Source: JBKCUI01 sp052161625 (lineage in GTDB: Bacteria > Planctomycetota > Planctomycetia > Pirellulales > Pirellulaceae). From it: DNA of 64,000 bases. The stretch lies in the NCBI GenBank assembly GCA_052161625.1, contig CP197412.1. One strand, given 5' to 3'. Shown here piece after piece: positions 30,863 through 38,549 of this stretch (position 1 is the stretch's first letter; every line of letters starts with the position of its first letter). Position numbers and translations under genes: made by a program. The notes below the pieces were generated by a model. That model was given only the letters and a program-made list of their open reading frames with translations. It did no database searches and was not told the DNA's origin.

Positions 30863-32039
30863 GTGTTCCTTGGCTGCTTTCCAAGACCATCTTCCACTGT
30901 TTCATCCATTGCTTGGTTGGATGACGCGAATGGAGTTCGGCTTGAAGCGTCTCAACGGAGCGTGCGAGGGCTCGAGGTTGGGCGTACCAACGATGGAGTT
31001 GCAGAGCTAAGCTCGTTGGGGAATCATAAACGCACGCGTGGATCCCTGGACCGAAGAGGGGTTCGAGATCGGGGTGCTCTCGAATAAGGCAGGGAATTCC
31101 AGACGAAATGGTTGCGGGCAGGGTGAACTGAATGGCTTCTTCGGGATTGCTGACCCAGATCAAATCGGCAACTTGGAGGAGCGATTCGACATCGTCGAAG
31201 CTGTCGAAGAGAAGGAGTTCACGGTGCCATCCGCGGTCCCGTATGAATTCGTACAGTTGATCGTAGGGGAGCCCCGGATTGATAATCCATGTCCGGAACA
31301 TAGCGCCGGAATCCAAGAGATCGCACATGGCTTGGAGCGTCGACTGCAGAGTCGCCATCTGGCAATGTCCTAGATGAAGTACTAGCGGTGTTGAGTCGGG
31401 CAATAGAAAGTCGCTGTTGATCTTTGCCAACGCGTGTAGAGTGGATTTTCGGATGTCGGGGGTGCGAACCGTTGGGATGGGGATGAAATCATCGATCCTG
31501 ACCATGGACTGGGAAGCTACTCCATGTTGGATCATCAAGCGATGGACCGACGCCGAGGGTACGATCACGGTTTTGGCTCGGTGTGCGATATCGATTTGCA
31601 TAGGCAAAGGAGACCGGACCGATGGAGCCAATCCAACATTGGAATCTGATAATCCAGCTCGCGCCAGGATCGGGCGATCCAATCGATTGCTCTTCGAAAG
31701 CAGGACGGAGGCGAGGGTGTCGATGCGATCGACATAGATCCATCCCACGCGATCCAGATTGGCATGCAGCCATTGGAGCACGTTTCGTTGGAAGTGAGAT
31801 TCGTTCCAGTTGGTATTCGCTGCCGGTTGCAAACGGTGAATTCGGACTCCCCGCAATTCGAATTCGTCAGGCCAACTCGGGTGCCAGCGTGAAGTAAGAA
31901 CCGTGCTACGAATCCCTTCGCTTTGCAATTGATCGAGCCAATGCATCAGTCGCAATGACGCGTCATCGCAATACGGCCAATATCGACGCGCAATCACGAC
32001 GAGGTTTCGCTCAGTCTGCTCGTTGACGCGTTGGTTCAA
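30846..32039 (-). CDS. Probable glycosyltransferase (GT4-like)
   Basis: A 397-aa protein with GT-B architecture. The N-terminal motif VVIARRYWPYCDDASLRL resembles GT4 enzymes that begin with a YxPxxG/D-type acceptor loop. The middle holds LVLHLGHCQMATLQS where the nucleotide-binding domain begins, and the C-terminus holds VADLIWVSNPEEAIQFTLP followed by SGIPCLIREHPDLEPLFG. The conserved E-x7-E motif is only partly recognisable, so it is a divergent member. Translation probably starts at a TTG overlapping the hpt stop as TTGA. It forms a translationally coupled pair with the next glycosyltransferase. Confidence 0.7.
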   Translation of the reverse strand: MNQRVNEQTERNLVVIARRYWPYCDDASLRLMHWLDQLQSEGIRSTVLTSRWHPSWPDEFELRGVRIHRLQPAANTNWNESHFQRNVLQWLHANLDRVGWIYVDRIDTLASVLLSKSNRLDRPILARAGLSDSNVGLAPSVRSPLPMQIDIAHRAKTVIVPSASVHRLMIQHGVASQSMVRIDDFIPIPTVRTPDIRKSTLHALAKINSDFLLPDSTPLVLHLGHCQMATLQSTLQAMCDLLDSGAMFRTWIINPGLPYDQLYEFIRDRGWHRELLLFDSFDDVESLLQVADLIWVSNPEEAIQFTLPATISSGIPCLIREHPDLEPLFGPGIHACVYDSPTSLALQLHRWYAQPRALARSVETLQAELHSRHPTKQWMKQWKMVLESSQGTHGYEN

Positions 32040-32569
32040 TTGGTGACATGCCTTGCAAGGTCGGATTCTTCTAGGACCCCGACAAACGGTAGATTGCGAT
32101 AAAGGTCCCGATAGTCCAATCCGTACCCCACGACGAACTCGTTGGGGATTTCGAAGACCACGTAGTCGGGGTGTATTGGGACGGTGCTCTGTCCGAGCTT
32201 GTTCAAGAAAACCGCTGTTTTCAAGCTCGTTGGTCCCATCTGGCGAAGCCGATTCGAAACTTCGAAAAGTGTTTTGCCTGTGTCGAAAATGTCGTCCAAA
32301 AGCAGGACGTCCCGATCTCGAATATCGAGCATCATGTGATCTTGCACGACAAGCTCTCCCGATCGAGTTCCCCCGCGGTAAGAGCTGGCCTGGATGAGAC
32401 TGATTCGCACCGGCATCTCTAGCCGCCGGATGAGATCGGCGAGCATTACGATACTCCCGGTCATGATCGATACGACCGTTAAAGGAGACTCGCCATAGAA
32501 CGCGTTCAGTTCCTTGGCCAAACGATCCACACCTGCGTGGATTCGATCTTCGCTGAGTAGTATTTTCAC
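32036..32569 (-). CDS. hpt: Hypoxanthine phosphoribosyltransferase
   Basis: Purine-salvage enzyme converting hypoxanthine or guanine plus PRPP to IMP or GMP. The PRPP-binding loop reads VLLLDDIFDTGKTL, SIMTGSIVMLADL is the N-terminal PPi loop, and the end has the family pattern YVVFEIPNEFVVGYGLDY. The open frame runs to 207 aa from a TTG at 32659. I place the start at GTG 32569 because GAGG lies about 6 bases upstream and VKILLSEDRI is the usual N-terminus; this gives 177 aa, the normal family length. First gene of an overlapping four-gene operon with two glycosyltransferases and a LarA-like gene, an unusual context for a housekeeping gene. Confidence 0.9.
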   Translation of the reverse strand: MKILLSEDRIHAGVDRLAKELNAFYGESPLTVVSIMTGSIVMLADLIRRLEMPVRISLIQASSYRGGTRSGELVVQDHMMLDIRDRDVLLLDDIFDTGKTLFEVSNRLRQMGPTSLKTAVFLNKLGQSTVPIHPDYVVFEIPNEFVVGYGLDYRDLYRNLPFVGVLEESDLARHVTN

Positions 32570-32633
32570 CGAGCCCTCGCTTGTCGTGTCGCTTCGATTC
32601 GTCGCATCAGTTTCACGATTTTGCAAGTTTTTG

Positions 32634-32651
32634 CCAACTCGAAATAGTTGG
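32634..32651 (-). other. Small hairpin in hpt leader
   Basis: CCAACT (32634-32639) and AGTTGG (32646-32651) form a perfect 6-bp stem with a 6-base loop, 65 bases upstream of the hpt GTG on the leader side. No T-run follows. It could be an operator or a minor leader structure. Confidence 0.3.
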
Positions 32652-32718
32652 TTCGTCAATCGAATGAGGGCTGACCGGTCCCACTCAAGTCGGTTCTGCC
32701 ATCTCGATCTGGATACAG

Positions 32719-32724
32719 TACAAT
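32719..32724 (+). promoter_or_regulatory. Candidate -10 element for the small membrane protein
   Basis: TACAAT lies 52 bases upstream of the ATG at 32777. A poor TTCTGC sits 19 bases upstream as a possible -35. The 16-base palindrome at 32739-32754 would fall just downstream of the inferred transcription start. Confidence 0.3.
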
Positions 32725-32738
32725 ACGAAGCCGAATTA

Positions 32739-32754
32739 GAAATCCCGGGATTTC
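32739..32754. promoter_or_regulatory. Perfect 16-base palindrome between divergent genes
   Basis: GAAATCCC followed by its exact reverse complement GGGATTTC, no spacer. It lies 22 bases before the ATG of the 98-aa membrane protein and 170 bases upstream of hpt on the other strand. The perfect dyad and the position suggest a dimeric regulator site; no regulator gene is adjacent. Confidence 0.4.
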
Positions 32755-32776
32755 ATGAACACAAGGAGACCGCTGC

Positions 32777-33073
32777 ATGTCGGATCGCATTTCCCTTCGC
32801 ACATTGTTGGTGAGCATCGCGGCGATCGCGGTACTGATGATGCTGCTAAGGCTGGCCATCATTCAAAGCGATGGGACGGCATTGCGAGTGCTCCTCTGCA
32901 TTCTCGCAGTACCACTGTTTACGTTCGCGTTGTTCGCTCTGTTCTATGCGGTGACATTGCCATTTGGGGTTTTGACGCAGATCACGCGCGAGTCCTTGGC
33001 GCCGGCACAAAGTCCATTTGCTCCAGATCGCTTGCCTGATGCACTCGTTCCACAGATCGACGAAACGAAGTAG
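32777..33073 (+). CDS. Small two-helix membrane protein, function unknown
   Basis: 98 aa. ATG start with AAGGAG 8-9 bases upstream, a clear ribosome-binding site that selects this frame over the overlapping frame at 32755. The N-terminal SLRTLLVSIAAIAVLMML is the SLRTLL-type segment common in small planctomycete membrane proteins. Hydrophobic helices are predicted at about residues 8-29 and 36-56, followed by a proline-rich hydrophilic tail. I do not recognise a functional family. Divergent from hpt and convergent with the TerC-like gene. Confidence 0.7.
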   Translation: MSDRISLRTLLVSIAAIAVLMMLLRLAIIQSDGTALRVLLCILAVPLFTFALFALFYAVTLPFGVLTQITRESLAPAQSPFAPDRLPDALVPQIDETK

Positions 33074-33115
33074 GTTGATACGATTTGTGGCGATTCGCGA
33101 CCCGAACCCTGCCGT

Positions 33116-34201
33116 TTACGAAGCGTTTTGGTTGGATCCGTTGGGTTTCGGCAAGAAGCCGACGAAGAAACAGGAAAGCATCACGATCCAAAAGCCAGAG
33201 CATTCCGGCCTCCGGAAATCATGGAAATCGAGAAGCTTTGGCGCTGCCTTGATGGGCCCTTCCGCATGCTCCGACATTCCCAGAGGCCAGCTACCGATCA
33301 ACCAGCTCTCGTAGGCATGCACCAGCTCGATGCGAGATTCTTCGAGCGATGCAAACCAAGGTTGCCAGCTGCCTAACCATGTAGCCCCTTCAAAACTCCA
33401 ATTGCTGTTAAACGCCCAGTCCGCAAGCAGCTTAATGCCGATAATACTGACCAGCAAATAGGCCGAGATTTCGAATCGAGGGAAGCGTTCGAGCAACCTG
33501 ACGAACAAGGCTGCAGCAAACCGCATCAGCACGACACCGAGGACCCCGCCGGTGATCACCACCCAGAGTTTTTCTTGTCGAGAACCTGCGAGCGCCATGG
33601 CGGCCAAGATCGAGTCGACCGCGAACGCGATATCGGTCAGTTCAATGACCAGCACCGTCTTCCAAAACAGCCCCATCGAGTGCTTATTGACATCGCAAGC
33701 TGCCGAAACGGGGTATGTCGTTCCGTAGGGATCCACGCCGTCCTGTGTGACCAAGGCTGCTGCAACTGGAACTCGCTGCTCGATTTCAATATTTTCGCGA
33801 TTGATATCCAGGCTCTCGCCAGTCTGGGCATCCACCAATCTCGGGTTCCCGTCTTCATCCAGGACCATCTTCTCTTCACCGCCGTCGGATTGCTCGAGAA
33901 AAAGGTGCTTTACCGCGATGAAAACGAGGTAGGCTCCCCCGAGAAACTTGACAAACGTGTATTTCAAAAGGAAGCCAGCGGTCAGAATCGCAATAACGCG
34001 GAATACGAATGCACCGATGAGGCCATAGGACAGTGCGCGAGCCCGCATGTGTTTGGGGAGGCGTTTGGCTAGCATCCCCAAAACGAGCGCATTATCGATC
34101 GAGAGGAGACCCTCCAAGACGATCAGTAGACCAACGATGACGAGGTCGGCAGGTACAACTTCTTGTCCTAGAAGTACGACAGCGATCGGCAAATCGAACA
34201 T
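33116..34201 (-). CDS. TerC-family integral membrane protein
   Basis: 361 aa with the TerC fold. The first conserved motif LSIDNALVLG (33-42) and second motif DIAFAVDSILA (190-200) carry the membrane-embedded acidic residues expected for metal binding. TerC proteins are linked to manganese/metal export and tellurium resistance. Between helices 3 and 4 there is an unusually long hydrophilic loop (about 103-176) rich in acidic residues. ATG 34201 is preferred; the open frame extends 17 codons further to a TTG at 34252, but those residues are not family-like. An intrinsic terminator on the same strand lies about 100 bases upstream. Confidence 0.85.
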   Translation of the reverse strand: MFDLPIAVVLLGQEVVPADLVIVGLLIVLEGLLSIDNALVLGMLAKRLPKHMRARALSYGLIGAFVFRVIAILTAGFLLKYTFVKFLGGAYLVFIAVKHLFLEQSDGGEEKMVLDEDGNPRLVDAQTGESLDINRENIEIEQRVPVAAALVTQDGVDPYGTTYPVSAACDVNKHSMGLFWKTVLVIELTDIAFAVDSILAAMALAGSRQEKLWVVITGGVLGVVLMRFAAALFVRLLERFPRFEISAYLLVSIIGIKLLADWAFNSNWSFEGATWLGSWQPWFASLEESRIELVHAYESWLIGSWPLGMSEHAEGPIKAAPKLLDFHDFRRPECSGFWIVMLSCFFVGFLPKPNGSNQNAS

Positions 34202-34301
34202 GGAGATTTCAGATGGCCTGGTAGCGGTTGCGGGACTGGGCTGCGAATGCAAAGAATAGCCGACTCTTGCAGTGAGAACAGCCTAGGGGGATCAAGATAC
34301 C

Positions 34302-34326
34302 AAAAAAACAGTCCCCTGCGACTGTT
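34302..34326 (-). terminator. Intrinsic terminator in the TerC-gene leader
   Basis: Read on the - strand, AACAGTC (34313-34307) and GACTGTT (34326-34320) form a perfect 7-bp stem around a 6-base loop, followed by a run of about seven T. It points toward the TerC-like gene, whose ATG is about 100 bases downstream. It either ends an antisense transcript from the S1-gene side or acts as a leader attenuator. Confidence 0.6.
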
Positions 34327-34412
34327 GATGCAGCACCTGGGCACATAACGAGCTCGCTGCTAAACTACTCCCACTACTTCATTGAAATCAACGATCTCTA
34401 ACCCCCCCGATT

Positions 34413-36014
34413 ATGAGCGACGCGAACTCTCTTCCAGAACCTGTTCAGGATGCGTCTTCTTCCCAGGCCTCGCAGGCTGCTTCTTCCCCGGATCGGCCGG
34501 CCCCCGCTGCAGGTGGCCCCATCAATTTGGATGCGATTCGCCGATTGAGGGAGAACCAGCAGGGGGCTGCACCACCGCGACAGGGGGCTGCACCATCGCG
34601 AGCAGAAAAGAGAGGGCCAAAACGAGACGTTGCTTCGACTCCTGGTTCCACTCCCAAAGCCGAGTCAGAGTCTCTCCCGTCCGAACTTCCTCCCGAAGCA
34701 ATCGATGCGGAGGCGGCTGCACCGCGTTACAAATCAAACAAAGATCAATCGGCTCCGATTGCTCCCAAGGTCCCGGTTCCCAGCGCTCGCGTTCGTTTTT
34801 CGGACGAAGACGCCGCGTTGGAAGATGCGCTGAGTGGAGCGAATCTGGATCAACTCATGATCGGTGACAAAACCGTTCAAGTCGGGCGGCGATTAGAAGA
34901 TGGTTCGCGGCACCCTGGCAAAGTTCTGAAAGTCCATAACGCCAACGTCTTCGTCAGCCTTGGCGGCCCGGACCAAGGGGTCGTGAATTTACTACAATTC
35001 GACGAGCCCCCTGTGGAAGGTCAGCCCGTCGACGTCTTGATTCGTTCCTTCAATAACGAAGAGGGGCTCTACGAACTATCGATGCCGGGCGAAACGATCT
35101 CGGTCAACGATTGGGATGATCTGACCGAAGGTGGTGTGGTGGAGGCCAAAGTGGAATCGGCCAACACCGGCGGAGTGGAGTGCAAGGTTGGAAATGTCCG
35201 AGGCTTTATCCCCATGAGCCAGCTCTCCGAGTTCCGCGTCGAGAGCGCGGCGGATTTCGTCGGACAAAAGCTCCTTTGCGTGATCACCGAAGCGAATCCT
35301 CGACGAGGCAATCTGGTACTGAGCCACCGGGCTGTTTTGGAACGGGATAAAGAAGCCAAACGGAAAGAACGCCTTGCCACAATTCAAGTCGGCGATCATT
35401 GCGATGGAACCGTTCGCAAAGTACTGGAGTTCGGGGCCTTCGTCGATATCGGCGGGCTGGATGGGTTGATCCACGTCACCCAGCTCTCCTGGGAAAAGAT
35501 CAAGCATCCGAGTGAAGTGGTAAAGGAAGGAGATCAAATCAAAGTTCGGATCGACAAAATCGATCCCGTTACCGGCAAGATTGGCCTCTCCTATCGATCG
35601 GCTCAAGATAACCCTTGGAATGACGTAGAAACGCGATTCCCTCCCGGGTCGGTCGTCCGCGGTGCTGTGTCTCGCCTCGCGAACTTCGGTGCATTTGTGA
35701 AGTTGGCAACGGGTATCGAAGGATTGATTCACATTTCCGAATTGGCCCATCGACGCGTCGCAAGCGTCTCGCAGGTTTTGCAAGAAGGACAAGAGGTCGA
35801 GGTGAAGGTCTTGACCGTCGAGCCCGACACACAACGGATCGCTCTTTCTTTGCGTGCAACCCAAGCGAAACCGGAGAAGGAATCGGGCGGGAAAACACCG
35901 GAGCCCGAAATCGAAGACGTGCGCCGAGCTCCTGCGGTCAAAAAGTTCGACGGACCGCTTAAAGGCGGCACCGGCAAGAATAACGGTGGCGAGCTTTTCG
36001 GACTGAAGTTCTAG
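34413..36014 (+). CDS. S1-domain RNA-binding protein (ribosomal protein S1-like)
   Basis: 533 aa. The first 130 or so residues are low-complexity (Ala/Pro/Ser/acidic). Four S1/OB domains follow at about 160-235, 240-312, 326-396 and 411-482. The third and fourth are canonical (LEFGAFVDIGGLDGLIHVTQ and LANFGAFVKLATGIEGLIHI); the first two are degenerate. Expected to bind single-stranded RNA in translation or RNA metabolism. It has fewer domains than Escherichia coli S1 (six) and a lysine-rich C-terminal tail. No Shine-Dalgarno is visible before ATG 34413, where the leader is C-rich; this is also typical of S1 mRNAs. Confidence 0.85.
   Translation: MSDANSLPEPVQDASSSQASQAASSPDRPAPAAGGPINLDAIRRLRENQQGAAPPRQGAAPSRAEKRGPKRDVASTPGSTPKAESESLPSELPPEAIDAEAAAPRYKSNKDQSAPIAPKVPVPSARVRFSDEDAALEDALSGANLDQLMIGDKTVQVGRRLEDGSRHPGKVLKVHNANVFVSLGGPDQGVVNLLQFDEPPVEGQPVDVLIRSFNNEEGLYELSMPGETISVNDWDDLTEGGVVEAKVESANTGGVECKVGNVRGFIPMSQLSEFRVESAADFVGQKLLCVITEANPRRGNLVLSHRAVLERDKEAKRKERLATIQVGDHCDGTVRKVLEFGAFVDIGGLDGLIHVTQLSWEKIKHPSEVVKEGDQIKVRIDKIDPVTGKIGLSYRSAQDNPWNDVETRFPPGSVVRGAVSRLANFGAFVKLATGIEGLIHISELAHRRVASVSQVLQEGQEVEVKVLTVEPDTQRIALSLRATQAKPEKESGGKTPEPEIEDVRRAPAVKKFDGPLKGGTGKNNGGELFGLKF
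34560..34601 (+). repeat. Two tandem 21-base repeats in the S1-protein gene
   Basis: Two adjacent 21-base copies (34560-34580 and 34581-34601) differ at one base and encode QGAAPPR QGAAPSR in the disordered N-terminal region. In-frame and recent-looking, so copy number may vary between strains. Confidence 0.8.
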
Positions 36015-36044
36015 ATCCCAGCACTCCTTTGGTTTTGGCGAGCA

Positions 36045-36087
36045 AACCGTACTGACGGCAGTTACAACCCGGGCTGTCGGTGCGGTT
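36045..36087. terminator. Long hairpin after the S1-protein gene
   Basis: The 15-base arm at 36045-36059 pairs with 36073-36087 over 15 consecutive positions (three of them G-T), around a 13-base loop. It begins 31 bases after the stop codon. There is no T-run, so it is a candidate transcript 3' end or processing site separating the S1 gene from the quinone operon. Confidence 0.5.
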
Positions 36088-36170
36088 ATCTCGAATCGGA
36101 TTGTTGGACTGCCAATTTCTGGGCGACCAACACGAGTCTTCAAGGCAACGCTAAACGTGTGAGGATCATC

Positions 36171-36893
36171 ATGACGCAGGTCGTGGATAAGTCGGGCGAC
36201 CGGGTTCGTGCGATGTTTGCCCAAATCGCTCCCCGATACGATCGGCTCAACCACCTCCTCTCCCTCAACATCGACAAACGCTGGAGGAGCAAGACGCTGA
36301 GGCTGCTCCGTCTGTCCCCGGGCGCTCCAGTACTCGACGTTTGTACCGGCACTGGAGATTTGGCGCTGGCCCTATCCAAAGAATTAGGGCCGGATACCGA
36401 GGTCATCGGATCCGACTTTTGTGCCGAGATGCTCGATATAGCGAGGGTCAAACAGGCGAGAGTTGTTCCCGAAGGTGCGAATCTACGGTTCATCGAAGCG
36501 GATACGCAGTCGCTACCTTTCGACGACAATACCTTTCAATGCGTCACGGTCGCGTTCGGGCTGCGAAACGTTTCCGATACCATGCGAGGTTTGAGAGAGA
36601 TGGTCCGCGTTACGAAGAAGGGCGGAAAGGTGGCTGTCCTCGAGTTTTCCAAGCCGACCGCGCCCGGTCTCAAGCAGATTTACAACACCTACTTCTTGAA
36701 GGTGTTGCCACGCGTTGGACAAGCGCTCGCGAGCAATGACAAGTCGGCGTATGAGTATCTCCCTCAAAGCGTTCAGCAGTTTCCATGTGGCGAAGCCCTC
36801 GCGAGTTTGATGCGAGAAGCTGGCCTGGTTGATATTCGACTCACACCGATGACCTTGGGTGTCGTAACGCTCTATTTAGGGACAAAGGGTTAA
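36171..36893 (+). CDS. ubiE: Demethylmenaquinone methyltransferase (UbiE/MenG)
   Basis: 240-aa SAM-dependent C-methyltransferase performing the last methylation of menaquinone/ubiquinone synthesis. N-terminal family signature VRAMFAQIAPRYDRLNHLLS; SAM-binding motif I VLDVCTGTGDLAL; the VAFGLRNVSD motif typical of UbiE; C-terminus LGVVTLYLGTKG. The frame can be read from a GTG at 36159, but GAGG sits 6 bases before ATG 36171, so the latter is preferred. First gene of a + strand operon ubiE-ubiX-ubiA-mqnE, which points to menaquinone as the product. Confidence 0.93.
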   Translation: MTQVVDKSGDRVRAMFAQIAPRYDRLNHLLSLNIDKRWRSKTLRLLRLSPGAPVLDVCTGTGDLALALSKELGPDTEVIGSDFCAEMLDIARVKQARVVPEGANLRFIEADTQSLPFDDNTFQCVTVAFGLRNVSDTMRGLREMVRVTKKGGKVAVLEFSKPTAPGLKQIYNTYFLKVLPRVGQALASNDKSAYEYLPQSVQQFPCGEALASLMREAGLVDIRLTPMTLGVVTLYLGTKG

Positions 36894-36895
36894 CG

Positions 36896-37555
36896 ATGAG
36901 CAACGTGCAGTCTGCCCCTTTAGTTCTTGCAATCACAGGTGCGAGCGGAGCGGTCTACGCCGCCCGGTTGCTTCAGACGCTTGTTTCGTCAGGCATTCCA
37001 GTTCACGCCGTGGTCAGTCCATCCGGTGCGGAGGTCGTGCGCCAGGAGCTTGGGTTGCAGATCGGTGGTACGGATCGCGATTTGTCCGCACTATTGAGCT
37101 ACGCATGGGGGGACGATAAATGGGCGAAGCCGACTCCTGCGGCCGTGGAGGCAGGTAAAAAGCTTGTAACGGTGTTCCATCACCACGACTTCATGGTGCC
37201 AATAGCGAGCGGCTCTTTCTTAACGAGAGGCATGGTCGTTTGTCCTTGCTCGGGCTCGACTCTTTCCGGAATCGTTCATGCGACTAGCCAGAATTTGGTG
37301 GTGCGCGCCGCTGATGTTCATTTGAAAGAGCATCGAAAGTTGATTTTGGTCAATCGTGAAACCCCGTTGTCGGTGTTTCAGCTTGAGAATATGCATCGAG
37401 CCGCTCAAGCGGGCGCGGTAGTACTACCTGCGATGCCCGGTTGGTACCACGGTGTGCAATCGGTTGTCGATCTGATTGATTTTGTCGTCGCACGAATATT
37501 GGACCATCTTCAAATCCAACACGATTTGATACGTCGGTGGGGTACTCCATGCTGA
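36896..37555 (+). CDS. ubiX: UbiX-like flavin prenyltransferase (MqnL role likely)
   Basis: 219 aa flavoprotein of the UbiX/Pad1 family, which makes prenylated FMN for a UbiD-type decarboxylase. N-terminal ITGASGAVYAARLL is the FMN-binding start; CPCSGSTLSGIVHA and LVNRETPLS are conserved active-site segments. AAGGG precedes the ATG, which is 2 bases after the ubiE stop. In futalosine-pathway bacteria the matching activity is called MqnL; the mqnE gene two positions downstream supports that reading. Confidence 0.9.
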   Translation: MSNVQSAPLVLAITGASGAVYAARLLQTLVSSGIPVHAVVSPSGAEVVRQELGLQIGGTDRDLSALLSYAWGDDKWAKPTPAAVEAGKKLVTVFHHHDFMVPIASGSFLTRGMVVCPCSGSTLSGIVHATSQNLVVRAADVHLKEHRKLILVNRETPLSVFQLENMHRAAQAGAVVLPAMPGWYHGVQSVVDLIDFVVARILDHLQIQHDLIRRWGTPC

Positions 37556-38505
37556 CTTCCACGACCGCACCCGCATCGCAGGGGATCTACCAACAGGTCA
37601 AGAACTATTTGGAGATGGTACGTTTCAGCCATACTATCTTCGCCTTACCGTTTGCCATGCTCGCGACGGCTTGGTCGTATCTTACGCCTATCCCTGAGGT
37701 GGCCGGAGGAGGCTATGTCCCTTTTCGCATTCAGGATTTGATCGGCGTACTGCTTTGCATGGTATCCGCGCGAAGCTTTGCGATGGGAATTAACAGGTTG
37801 CTCGATCACCGCATTGACGCAGAGAATCCTCGAACTGCGACGCGGCATCTCCCGAGAGGTGTTTTGAGCCGTCAGGGGGTCGCAGCTTTTTGTGTGTTGT
37901 GCGCGGTTGCTTTCGTTGCGTCCTGTGCACTCTTTCTTCCCAACCGTTGGCCGCTGCTTTTGGCGTTGCCGGTGCTGCTGTTTCTGGCTGGCTATAGCCT
38001 GACCAAACGGTTTACTCGGTTCGCACACTTTTGGCTCGGTTGCGCATTGATGCTCGCCCCTGTATGCGCGTGGCTCGCCATTCGTGGTCAGATTATCGAT
38101 CGAGTTCCGAGCGATTTAATGCCTGTGATATGGCTCGGGGGTATCGTTTCGTTTTGGGTCGCGGGATTCGACATTATCTATGCTTGCCAAGATTACGCGT
38201 TCGATAGGGACGCTGGTTTGCACAGCATTCCGGCCAAGTTGGGGATAGCAAATGCTCTTCGAATCGCGAAGCTTTGTCATGCGTTCATGTGGATAATGTC
38301 CATCTCGATGCCCTGGGTTTTTCCCTCGTTAGGCTTGGGATGGGTTTTCGGTTCCGCAGTCGGCTTGGTTGGAGTATTGCTCGCCATCGAACACCGATCG
38401 GTCTCCGAACAATCTCTCGAAAAAATGAACTTGGCATTCTTTCAGTTGAATGCTGTGATAAGCGTTATCTTTTTAGTTGTCGGTACGGTGGACGTTTGGT
38501 GGTAG
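37549..38505 (+). CDS. ubiA: UbiA-family prenyltransferase (MqnP-like)
   Basis: 318-aa polytopic membrane prenyltransferase that attaches a polyprenyl chain to an aromatic acid. Both aspartate-rich Mg-diphosphate motifs are present: NRLLDHRIDAENPRTATR and DIIYACQDYAFDRDAGLHS. Several hydrophobic helices follow the usual nine-helix pattern. The start is ATG 37549, overlapping the ubiX stop by 7 bases with GGTGGGG upstream; the GTG at 37537 is less likely. Operon context (ubiE, ubiX, mqnE) suggests dihydroxynaphthoate (MqnP role) rather than 4-hydroxybenzoate as acceptor. Confidence 0.88.
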   Translation: MLTSTTAPASQGIYQQVKNYLEMVRFSHTIFALPFAMLATAWSYLTPIPEVAGGGYVPFRIQDLIGVLLCMVSARSFAMGINRLLDHRIDAENPRTATRHLPRGVLSRQGVAAFCVLCAVAFVASCALFLPNRWPLLLALPVLLFLAGYSLTKRFTRFAHFWLGCALMLAPVCAWLAIRGQIIDRVPSDLMPVIWLGGIVSFWVAGFDIIYACQDYAFDRDAGLHSIPAKLGIANALRIAKLCHAFMWIMSISMPWVFPSLGLGWVFGSAVGLVGVLLAIEHRSVSEQSLEKMNLAFFQLNAVISVIFLVVGTVDVWW

Positions 38506-38549
38506 TCGAGGTTTTGCGAGACTAGTACCGATGAAGGAGTGATGAACCA

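Noticed and set aside
32570..32659. 30-residue N-terminal extension of Hpt
   Set aside because: It needs a TTG start without a ribosome-binding site; GTG 32569 with GAGG upstream gives the standard length.
35076..36254. 392-codon open frame on the - strand opposite the S1-protein gene
   Set aside because: The + strand carries clear S1 domains; the antisense product has no recognisable motif or ribosome-binding site.
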